5,456 nucleotides of DNA from Candidatus Bipolaricaulota bacterium (GTDB lineage Bacteria > Bipolaricaulota > Bipolaricaulia > UBA7950 > UBA9294), in NCBI GenBank assembly GCA_003979035.1, contig RXOA01000106.1:1-5456 (forward strand). Reading direction: 5' to 3'. The notes beneath the pieces are model-generated. The model did no database searches. It saw only the letters and a program-made list of their open reading frames with translations, and had not been told where the DNA came from. Each line of letters opens with the position of its first letter. The first letter of the stretch is position 1. The position numbers and the translations under genes were made by a program. This document shows, one piece after another, positions 1 through 5,291 of the stretch.

Positions 1-2
1 AG

Positions 3-1670
3 ATCACCATCCCGCGTCTCCGCTCCATCAGCGAAGCGGTCAGCACGCACCCTGAAGCCGACGTGATGGTCAATTTCGCGTCACAGCGCTCGGCGTTCGA
101 AAGCACGATGGAGGCGTTGGACACCGACACGATTCGAACGATCGCTGTGATCGCCGAGGGTGTGCCTGAGCGACACGCACGAATCTTGAGCCAGACCGCC
201 AAGTCGAAAAACAAGTGGATCATCGGTCCGGCGACCGTCGGCGGAATCAGGGCGGGCGCATTCAAGATCGGGAACACCGCCGGAACGATGGACAACATCA
301 AGATGTCCAAGCTGTACCGTCCCGGCTCGGTGGGGTTCGTCTCCGTCTCCGGCGGCATGTCCAATGAAGCGTACAACATCGTCTCCCGGACCACCGACGG
401 CGTGTACGAGGGGATCGCCATCGGCGGCGATGCCCACCCCGGCGCCAGCTTGCTCGACCACCTTCTGCGCTACGAACAGAACCCGGCCATCAAGATGCTC
501 GTCTGCCTCGGTGAAGTCGGCGGTACGGCCGAGCATGAGATCGCGGCGGCGGTCAAGGACGGCCGACTCACCAAGCCGCTCGTGATGTGGACAACCGGCA
601 CCTGCGCCAAGGTGCTGCCCGGCCAGGTGCAGTTCGGCCACGCCGGGGCTAAGGCCGGAGGTGCGAACGAGACAGCGGACGCCAAGAACCAGGCCCTTCG
701 CGAAGCCGGCGTTATCGTTCCCGATTCGTTCGACGATTATGCCGACAAGATCAAGGAGACCTACGACAAGCTTGTGGCTGCCGGGACGATCGTGCCGGCT
801 GAGGAATTTGAGCCGCCCCACGTTCCGATGGATTACAAGCAAGCCAAGGCCGAAGGCCTCGTCCGCAAGCCCACCAACTTTATCTCGACGATCTGCGATG
901 AATCCGGTGAGGTTCACAACTACTGCGGCGTCCCGATCGACGATGTCATCGAGCAGGGGTACGGAATCGGCGGTGTTCTTGGCTTGCTGTGGTTCAAGAA
1001 GGACATCCCCGTGTATGCGCGGCAGTTCATGGAAATGGTGATCCAAATCATCGCCGATCACGGACCCGCCGTATCTGGCGCTCACAACACCATTGTGACG
1101 GCACGCGCGGGCAAGGATCTGATCAGTTCCCTCGTCAGCGGAATCCTTACGATCGGACCCCGCTTCGGCGGCGCCGTCAATGGCGCCGCGGAACACTTCC
1201 TGTACGGGCTTCGTAATAAGCTGGCGCCGCGGGAGTTCATTGCCCACATGAAGGCGAAGAATATCCGCGTGCAGGGCATCGGCCATCGCCTTCACACCGT
1301 GGAGAATCCCGACAAACGCGTCGAGTTGATGAAGGGCTTCGCCAAGCAGCACTTCCACGCAACGCCGTTGCTCGACTACGCACTTTCGGTGGAAGCGGTC
1401 ACGACGCAGAAGAAGAACAACCTCATCCTCAACGTCGACGGCTGCATCGGCGTGTTGCTCGTCGACCTGTTGAAGGAGCTCAAGTTCTCGGACACCGAGA
1501 TCGATCAGATGATCAAGATGGGGATGTTCAATGCACTGTTCGTCCTTGGCCGATCGATCGGGCTGATGGGTCACTACTTCGACCAGAACCGGTTGGAGCA
1601 GGGGCTGTACAGGCACCCGCTCGATGACATCCTCTACGACGTCCCCGACCATCCGGACAAGGTCGGATAG
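3..1670 (+). CDS. aclA: ATP-citrate lyase, alpha (large) subunit, 5'-truncated by the window edge
   Basis: ATP-citrate lyase makes acetyl-CoA and oxaloacetate from citrate, CoA and ATP in the cytoplasm; in autotrophs it is a key enzyme of the reductive TCA cycle. The frame is open from base 3 with no stop. The GTG/ATG at 63/66 are internal, because residues before them (PRLRSISEAV...HPEADV) still fit the family. About 555 of an expected ~605 residues are present. The first part is a succinyl-CoA synthetase alpha-like domain, with GPATVGGI, YRPGSV and SGGMSNE motifs and the phosphohistidine motif QFGHAGA (His codon 639-641). The C-terminal half is the citrate-synthase-like citryl-CoA lyase domain, with SGAHNT (His 1083), GIGHR (His 1284) and LNVDG (Asp 1437) all intact. 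It ends in YRHPLDD, as in eukaryotic ACLY. The organisation matches bacterial AclA; the ATP-grasp subunit AclB should lie nearby, probably upstream. Family assignment is very secure. Whether it serves the reductive TCA cycle or citrate cleavage cannot be told here. Confidence 0.97.
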   Translation: MTIPRLRSISEAVSTHPEADVMVNFASQRSAFESTMEALDTDTIRTIAVIAEGVPERHARILSQTAKSKNKWIIGPATVGGIRAGAFKIGNTAGTMDNIKMSKLYRPGSVGFVSVSGGMSNEAYNIVSRTTDGVYEGIAIGGDAHPGASLLDHLLRYEQNPAIKMLVCLGEVGGTAEHEIAAAVKDGRLTKPLVMWTTGTCAKVLPGQVQFGHAGAKAGGANETADAKNQALREAGVIVPDSFDDYADKIKETYDKLVAAGTIVPAEEFEPPHVPMDYKQAKAEGLVRKPTNFISTICDESGEVHNYCGVPIDDVIEQGYGIGGVLGLLWFKKDIPVYARQFMEMVIQIIADHGPAVSGAHNTIVTARAGKDLISSLVSGILTIGPRFGGAVNGAAEHFLYGLRNKLAPREFIAHMKAKNIRVQGIGHRLHTVENPDKRVELMKGFAKQHFHATPLLDYALSVEAVTTQKKNNLILNVDGCIGVLLVDLLKELKFSDTEIDQMIKMGMFNALFVLGRSIGLMGHYFDQNRLEQGLYRHPLDDILYDVPDHPDKVG

Positions 1671-1703
1671 GCCGAGGAAACCCTACACAAACGACCGATC
1701 CAG

Positions 1704-1736
1704 CCGGGCTCCTTGCACCAGGAGCCCGGTTTCTTT
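1704..1736 (+). terminator. Rho-independent terminator after aclA
   Basis: A perfect 10-bp GC-rich stem (CCGGGCTCCT at 1704-1713, AGGAGCCCGG at 1720-1729) closes a 6-base loop. It is followed by TTTCTTT at 1730-1736. It lies 33 bases past the aclA stop, so the acl transcript most likely ends here and the next gene needs its own promoter. Confidence 0.9.
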
Positions 1737-1793
1737 GCCCTCCGCGCGAGATCCTGAGAACCGCATCGAGCGCGTCGAAGGATGCTTCCGACG

Positions 1794-1802
1794 TGCTAGA
1801 AT
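1794..1802 (+). promoter_or_regulatory. Candidate extended -10 promoter for the 1850-2287 gene
   Basis: TGCTAGAAT combines an extended TGn with TAGAAT, five of six matches to TATAAT. No convincing -35 is seen (only weak matches around 1774-1780). Transcription would begin near 1809, giving a leader of about 40 bases that contains the ribosome binding site at 1838. It sits just past the aclA terminator, where a new promoter is expected. The call rests on one motif. Confidence 0.4.
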
Positions 1803-1837
1803 CCAGGCAACCTGCGGTCTGGACAGATCGCCGCGCT

Positions 1838-1844
1838 GAGGAGG
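1838..1844 (+). promoter_or_regulatory. Ribosome binding site fixing the GTG start at 1850
   Basis: GAGGAGG is a strong anti-16S match placed five bases before GTG at 1850. The earlier in-frame GTG at 1793 has no such site and overlaps the candidate -10, so 1850 is the better start. Confidence 0.75.
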
Positions 1845-1849
1845 ACGAA

Positions 1850-2287
1850 GTGGCTCCGTTGGGGGTGTGGATCTCGCTCGGCGCCGTTGCATATTCGGTG
1901 GGGATTTGGATTTTGGTGCTGTGGATCCTTGCCGTCTCGAGCGGATGGAGAAGGCTCTGCCTCCAGTTCGAGGCGACGCGATCGTTCGCAGCGAAATCGG
2001 AGCGTCTTCCGACCGCCCGAATCGGTGCGGTGCGTTACAACGGCGCCCTGAAAATGGCGATCGATGATCGCGGTCTGTTCCTCATTCCTTATTGCATCTT
2101 CCGGCCATTTCATCCGCCGCTTCTGATTCCCTGGAGCGAGATGCGAATCGGGGAATCTCCCGGAAGGACGTTCGCTGGTTCGATTCTGCGATTCCCAGCT
2201 GTCCCGGGTGTCGGGATCTCGCTCCCGCAAGGCATCCTAGACCTCCTCCGTACTCGCATCGCCAAACGCGGCATGTTCGCTCTCTAA
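1850..2287 (+). CDS. Uncharacterised single-pass membrane protein with a conserved PPLLIPWSE motif
   Basis: The protein is 145 residues from the GTG at 1850. The start is chosen for the GAGGAGG site upstream and because it places a hydrophobic helix at the N-terminus. Residues ~6-29 are a single strong transmembrane segment rich in Trp, Leu, Ile and Val. WRR (33-35) follows, which by the positive-inside rule suggests the rest faces the cytoplasm. The soluble part contains VRYNGALKMAI (61-71), RGLFL (74-78) and HPPLLIPWSE (88-97), and a Gly/Pro-rich tail ending in LPQGILDLLRTR. I recall similar small unannotated proteins in diverse bacteria with the same order of motifs (Y-N-G, then G-L-Y/F-L, then PPL-IPWSE), but no function. 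The alternating beta-like pattern could be a small PH-like barrel; that is inference only. It stands alone between a terminator and the next gene's likely promoter. It is probably a real gene; its role is unknown. Confidence 0.8.
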   Translation: MAPLGVWISLGAVAYSVGIWILVLWILAVSSGWRRLCLQFEATRSFAAKSERLPTARIGAVRYNGALKMAIDDRGLFLIPYCIFRPFHPPLLIPWSEMRIGESPGRTFAGSILRFPAVPGVGISLPQGILDLLRTRIAKRGMFAL

Positions 2288-2363
2288 CGCACACTACATC
2301 GCCACACAGTCCGGCAAGCGGCGCAGCTGATCCGACATTTTCATCGGTCCCCGCCATCCGCGC

Positions 2364-2369
2364 TACACT
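2364..2369 (+). promoter_or_regulatory. Candidate -10 element for the oxidoreductase gene
   Basis: TACACT matches TATAAT at four of six positions. It lies at a spacing that would put the start of transcription near 2376 and leave a ~32-base leader with the ribosome binding site at 2397. A weak TTCATC (2340-2345) lies 18 bases upstream as a possible -35. The 120-base gap after the previous gene shows no clear terminator, so read-through from 1850-2287 is also possible. Confidence 0.25.
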
Positions 2370-2396
2370 TGATCCTAAGGCGGAGTCGACACACTC

Positions 2397-2404
2397 GGAG
2401 AGGA
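2397..2404 (+). promoter_or_regulatory. Ribosome binding site fixing the ATG start at 2408
   Basis: GGAGAGGA lies just before ATG at 2408. An in-frame upstream start at 2369 would add 13 residues before the FAD-binding fold, overlaps the candidate -10 and lacks such a site, so 2408 is preferred. Confidence 0.7.
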
Positions 2405-2407
2405 CAG

Positions 2408-3874
2408 ATGACGCAGAAGACGATTGCCATCATCGGCGCAGGGATCGGCGGATTGGCCGCGGGCGTGACGGCTCAACAACTGGGGATGAATGCCCACATC
2501 TTCGAGATGCACACGCTGCCGGGAGGGATGTGCACGGCGTGGACGCGGCAGGGATACACGTTTGACGGCAGCATCCACCATCTTGCCGGTTGTCACCCGG
2601 AAAGCCCGCTATACCGCATGTGGGAAGATTTGGGGGCGATGCCGAGGAAGGTCCTCTTCCCGGAGGATCTGACACAAGTGGAATCCTCCGATGGCAAGGT
2701 CTTCACGGTATACACCGATCTTCTCCGCCTCGAGGAACACATGATGTCGCTGTTTCCCGAAGATCAGCGGGGAATCGCTCCCTACCTTCGCGCGTTGCGC
2801 GCCATGCAGCGGCATGATTTGCTCGCGCTCAGCGCAGCCGGATTGACCGGTCTCTTCTCCGTACTCCCCGCTGTCCCGCGCATCGCACGCTGGGGCCGCG
2901 TGACGATGAAACAGTACGCCGAAGGCTTTCGCGATCCGTTCCTTCGCCGGGCGTTTCCCATCATCCAGTACGACTGGCCCGACATCCCGGTCCTCCTTCA
3001 CCTGAATCTGCTCAGCCAATGTTCCGTGCAAAACTACGGGTTTCCGGAAGGCGGCTCGCTTGCATTCTCCCGATCCATCGCCAAGCGGTTCACGGATCTC
3101 GGCGGGACGATTCACTATGGGACGACCGTCAAGAAGATCCTGACCAAAGGACGCCGCGTAGCCGGGATCCGGCTTGCCGACGGCGAGGATGTCCCTGCAG
3201 ATGCCGTTGTCTCCAACGCGTCCGCACATACGACGCTGTTCGAGCTGCTCGGTGAGACTTGGGTCGATCCGAAGACAAAGGCGAAGCACGCCGTTCCCGT
3301 CGACACGATGACGATGGGGATCCACGTGAGCCTCGGCGTCGACCGCGATCTCTCGGAAGAGCCGCATGCGCTGATGTGGCTGCTGGATGAGCCGGTCCAG
3401 CTTGCCGATCAAACCGTGGAGCGCATCCCGATCGAGCTCTACGGGTTCGACTCCACGCTGGCTCCTGCAGGCAAGGGCGTGATCAAGGTGCTGCTCAACA
3501 CCAGTTATGCGTATTGGACGGATCTGGCAACAGACACCTCCCGCTACCGCGAGGCCAAGGAGCAGTTGGTTGAGAAGCTGGTGAGAACTCTTGAACCGCG
3601 TTTTCCCGGGCTGAGTAGCCAAGTCGAAGCCGGCGATGTCGCGACGCCGTTGACCACCGAGCGGTTCACCGGAAACGGCCCTACCTACACGTCCGAGTCC
3701 GGGAAGCTCGAGACGATGTCGATGATGTTCTCGACACCCAAGAGGCTCCCGAGCCTGGACGACTTCTTCTACATCGGGCAATCGGCGGGCGGCGGTGGGA
3801 TCCCCGGATGCGCAAGCATGGGACGCAACGCCGTGAAGAAGCTGGCCAAGGAAGCCGTAGGAAACCGGCAGTAG
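2408..3874 (+). CDS. FAD-dependent oxidoreductase of the phytoene desaturase / carotenoid isomerase / retinol saturase superfamily
   Basis: The protein has 488 residues, normal for CrtI/CrtH/RetSat-type enzymes. The N-terminus is a Rossmann FAD-binding fold: beta strand then GAGIGGLAAG (10-19), with Glu33 in HIFEMH as the expected ribose-binding acid. LPGGMCTAW (38-45) and YTFDGSIHHLAG (50-61) follow, the usual continuation in this superfamily. The C-terminus carries the second FAD-binding signature, FFYIGQSAGGGGIPGCASMG (453-472). There is no signal peptide; a hydrophobic stretch in the middle (LSAAGLTGLFSVLPAV) may help it dock to membranes or bind a lipid substrate. Known relatives desaturate, saturate or isomerise polyenes and other isoprenoids. 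No carotenoid, quinone or isoprenoid gene is visible beside it, so the substrate and direction of reaction cannot be named. Many proteins of this branch are annotated only as NAD(P)/FAD-dependent oxidoreductase. The superfamily is certain; calling it phytoene desaturase would overreach. Confidence 0.92.
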   Translation: MTQKTIAIIGAGIGGLAAGVTAQQLGMNAHIFEMHTLPGGMCTAWTRQGYTFDGSIHHLAGCHPESPLYRMWEDLGAMPRKVLFPEDLTQVESSDGKVFTVYTDLLRLEEHMMSLFPEDQRGIAPYLRALRAMQRHDLLALSAAGLTGLFSVLPAVPRIARWGRVTMKQYAEGFRDPFLRRAFPIIQYDWPDIPVLLHLNLLSQCSVQNYGFPEGGSLAFSRSIAKRFTDLGGTIHYGTTVKKILTKGRRVAGIRLADGEDVPADAVVSNASAHTTLFELLGETWVDPKTKAKHAVPVDTMTMGIHVSLGVDRDLSEEPHALMWLLDEPVQLADQTVERIPIELYGFDSTLAPAGKGVIKVLLNTSYAYWTDLATDTSRYREAKEQLVEKLVRTLEPRFPGLSSQVEAGDVATPLTTERFTGNGPTYTSESGKLETMSMMFSTPKRLPSLDDFFYIGQSAGGGGIPGCASMGRNAVKKLAKEAVGNRQ

Positions 3875-3983
3875 ACAACGCATGTTCGCACGTCTTACAC
3901 CCGCAAGAAACGAAGAAGAGCAACTTCGTGAAGGCGTTTCGGATGGCCGAGCAATCAGGGCGTTCCGCTAAGCACCTGCCCCT

Positions 3984-4230
3984 CTATCGCAAGAGATCTT
4001 CCATCAGATCTTGCTTGTCCATCTTGAGGAAGTGGGCCACATCGCCAAGGATTGCACTCAGCGTACCGATCCGAAGCGGCTGGTGTCTTGGGATGGTCAG
4101 GTGATGTTCGACGCCCTTGCCAACGAAATGAGTCGTAGATGGCTTCCTGTCTGACGATGGACCTCATACCCGTACCGACCGAGTCGCTTGGCAAGAGATC
4201 CTCACCGCCGAGATCCCGGGGGATCTTCAT
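3984..4230 (-). pseudogene. hicA: HicA-type mRNA interferase toxin, broken by two frame shifts
   Basis: HicA toxins are small RNA-binding proteins that cleave mRNA and are neutralised by HicB. Read from ATG at 4230, the gene opens with MKIPRDLGGEDL. The frame is lost near 4193-4194. In the next frame it continues AKRLGRYGYEVHRQTGSHLRLIS and is lost again near 4122-4123. A third frame gives GKGVEHHLTIPRHQPLRIGT, then LSAILGDVAHFLKMDKQDL, and ends in LLR and TAG at 3984-3986. Stitched together this is a full-length HicA of about 80-82 residues, including the active-site histidine in GSHLR. Both lesions have the same sign (two extra T or one lost base), so they do not compensate. As it stands the ATG reads into an unrelated 91-residue product ending at 3955. 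The ATG overlaps the hicB stop. This is decay of the toxin or two indel errors in the assembly; no canonical slippery heptamer supports programmed frameshifting. Confidence 0.85.
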
Positions 4231-4436
4231 GCGGCGATGGCTTCATCATGAACATGATGAAGCCGGATGACAGACGGCCGGGCTTTCTCGTCGAAGTGGC
4301 AGCGCACAGCGTCTTGAATCATCGGCTTGAGCTGATCAAGAGTCTGCGCTTCGGTAAACGTGGAGTGACCCAGAGCCTTGGCCTCAAAGCCCCCTTCAGG
4401 GGACTCTTCAACGAGGAAGATGATTTCCTTGTCCAA
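4227..4436 (-). CDS. hicB: HicB-like antitoxin, short form
   Basis: The 69-residue protein belongs to the HicB-like family often mislabelled as 2-oxoisovalerate dehydrogenase E1 subunit. It starts EIIFLVEESPEGGFEAKALG (4-23): an initial beta strand, then the short turn and G-G-F-E-A strand typical of the partial RNase H-like fold. FTEAQTLDQLKPMIQDAV and RCHFDE follow. It ends right after the fold (VIRLHHVHDEAIAA) with no helix-turn-helix or ribbon-helix-helix tail, so DNA binding for autoregulation is not evident. The start is TTG at 4434-4436, supported by AAGGAGGT seven bases upstream. Its TGA overlaps the hicA ATG as ATGA, which implies translational coupling. The usual role is to bind and inhibit HicA; since hicA is broken here, it may now be a solitary antitoxin, perhaps guarding against a related HicA elsewhere. 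Confidence 0.9.
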   Translation of the reverse strand: MDKEIIFLVEESPEGGFEAKALGHSTFTEAQTLDQLKPMIQDAVRCHFDEKARPSVIRLHHVHDEAIAA

Positions 4437-4442
4437 GCTGCA

Positions 4443-4450
4443 ACCTCCTT
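4443..4450 (-). promoter_or_regulatory. Strong ribosome binding site fixing the TTG start of hicB
   Basis: On the minus strand AAGGAGGT, an almost ideal Shine-Dalgarno sequence, lies about seven bases before TTG at 4436. No ATG or GTG in that frame gives a better start, so the rare TTG is accepted. Confidence 0.85.
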
Positions 4451-4466
4451 GAGAGATTCGTGCTCC

Positions 4467-4472
4467 ATTCTA
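4467..4472 (-). promoter_or_regulatory. Candidate -10 element of the hicBA operon
   Basis: TAGAAT on the minus strand matches TATAAT at five positions and predicts transcription from about 4460, ten bases before the hicB ribosome binding site. No good -35 is seen. An inverted repeat ACTC-ATAC-GAGT (4499-4510) lies about 27 bases upstream of it and could be an operator, but is short enough to be chance. Confidence 0.35.
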
Positions 4473-4553
4473 CCCACAATTCTCCCGTCACAGCATCTAC
4501 TCATACGAGTTTGACGGGCGGCACAAGGCGTGAACCAGCCCTTGCTTGCGTGA

Positions 4554-5273
4554 TCAACAGGAGAAGTAGGCGTAGTAGGTGATGATCGTTCCCGTCGCGT
4601 CGCGAAGGACGGCGATGTCTGAGTTGTTGTTCCACACGGGGGCAGGTGCGTTCCAGTAGAGGATCTGCGCCGTGTCGATGCCCGCTCCGCTGTGGATGTA
4701 GACCACTGCACCTGCCGCTAGCGTGAATCCGTTGGGAATCCGGTAGCGGAACCCCCGTTCGTTCTCCACGGTCCAACCCCCGAGATCCACCGGATCGGCC
4801 CCGGTGTTCTGAAGGACGAAGTACTCGTCGTTGAGGTTGGCGGCGTCCTCCCCCTCCGCGTCGTAGTGGAACGGCCAGATGAACTCCACTTGCACGTCAA
4901 TCGAGGGCGCGTCAGCCGGCCGCACAAGAACCGTCGCCGAGGCAGTGGCCTGGCGGCCTTGGCTGTCGTGGATCGTCAGCGTCACGGTGAAGACACGTTC
5001 GACATCGGTGTGGAACGTGTGCGTCGTCGTCACACTGGTCCCGTTTGCACCATCGCCAAAATCCCATGAGTAGGCAAGGATGCTCGCTCCGGAAGCCACG
5101 GACGCCGAAGCATCGAATTCGACCTCAAGCGGAGCGGTCCCTTGCTGAGGTTCCACGGAGAAAACGGCCGCCGGGTCGTCGGGAACCGCAACCGTGAAGC
5201 ATGCAGACAGGAGAAGCGTCGCTCCGGCAATCACAATCCAAGCCACGGCACGAAGTGCCCTTTTCGCGGTCAT
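4554..5273 (-). CDS. Secreted lipoprotein with a PKD domain and a lamin-tail domain
   Basis: The protein has 239 residues. Residues 1-25 form a lipoprotein signal peptide: positive n-region (KRALR), hydrophobic core (AWIVIAGATLLL) and lipobox LLSAC with Cys25 as the lipidation site. The next residues, Phe and Thr, are not an Asp retention signal. Residues ~36-118 are a PKD domain (Ig-like beta sandwich) with AYSWDFGDG (67-75), TTTHTF (82-87) and a closing VFTVTLTIHD...ATASATVLV. Residues ~125-236 are a lamin-tail domain: NDEYFVLQNTG (148-158), VDLGGWTVEN (162-171), FTLAAGAVVYIHSG (183-196) and PVWNNNSDIAVLRDATG (212-228). Both are binding or structural modules; no catalytic site is seen, so a cell-surface adhesive or scaffold role is an inference. 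The ATG is the first start after an in-frame TGA (5289-5291) and is needed for the signal peptide, yet no Shine-Dalgarno precedes it. A 117-base gap without a clear terminator separates it from hicB downstream. Confidence 0.9.
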   Translation of the reverse strand: MTAKRALRAVAWIVIAGATLLLSACFTVAVPDDPAAVFSVEPQQGTAPLEVEFDASASVASGASILAYSWDFGDGANGTSVTTTHTFHTDVERVFTVTLTIHDSQGRQATASATVLVRPADAPSIDVQVEFIWPFHYDAEGEDAANLNDEYFVLQNTGADPVDLGGWTVENERGFRYRIPNGFTLAAGAVVYIHSGAGIDTAQILYWNAPAPVWNNNSDIAVLRDATGTIITYYAYFSC

Positions 5274-5282
5274 CGTGCCGGT

Positions 5283-5291
5283 ATCGTATCA
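5283..5291 (-). promoter_or_regulatory. Candidate extended -10 promoter of the lipoprotein gene, giving a near-leaderless transcript
   Basis: On the minus strand TGATACGAT pairs an extended TGn with TACGAT (four of six matches). Only nine bases separate it from the ATG at 5273, so transcription would start about three bases before the start codon. That fits the absence of a ribosome binding site. No clear -35 is seen. Confidence 0.3.

Noticed and set aside
81..1652. A 523-codon open frame on the minus strand, antisense to aclA
   Set aside because: Its codons lie exactly opposite aclA codons. It stays open because TTA, CTA and TCA codons are avoided in this GC-rich gene. The translation is of low quality with no recognisable motif, and aclA is certain.
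2329..2349. Hairpin with CCGA/TCGG stem between the 1850 gene and the oxidoreductase, as a terminator
   Set aside because: The stem is short and bulged and no T run follows it.
2609..3883. A 424-codon open frame on the minus strand, antisense to the oxidoreductase
   Set aside because: Same codon-opposite register as the sense gene and no recognisable domain; a shadow of the 2408-3874 gene.
3875..3983. Bidirectional terminator between the converging oxidoreductase and hicA genes
   Set aside because: Only a 5-bp CGAAG/CTTCG stem (3911-3928) is visible, with an 8-base loop and no T tract in either direction.
4100..4200. Programmed ribosomal frameshifting in hicA
   Set aside because: Neither break has an X-XXY-YYZ slippery heptamer, no obvious downstream structure is seen, and two separate shifts in an ~80-codon toxin would be unprecedented to my knowledge.
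3989..4200. Direct repeat GCAAGAGATC at 3989-3998 and 4191-4200
   Set aside because: Ten bases, both within hicA and both encoding Asp-Leu-type codons; best explained by chance or codon use, with no target-site or insertion signature.
4188..4514. A 108-codon plus-strand frame across hicB
   Set aside because: The minus-strand HicB translation is clearly conserved and has an ideal ribosome binding site; the plus-strand product resembles nothing.
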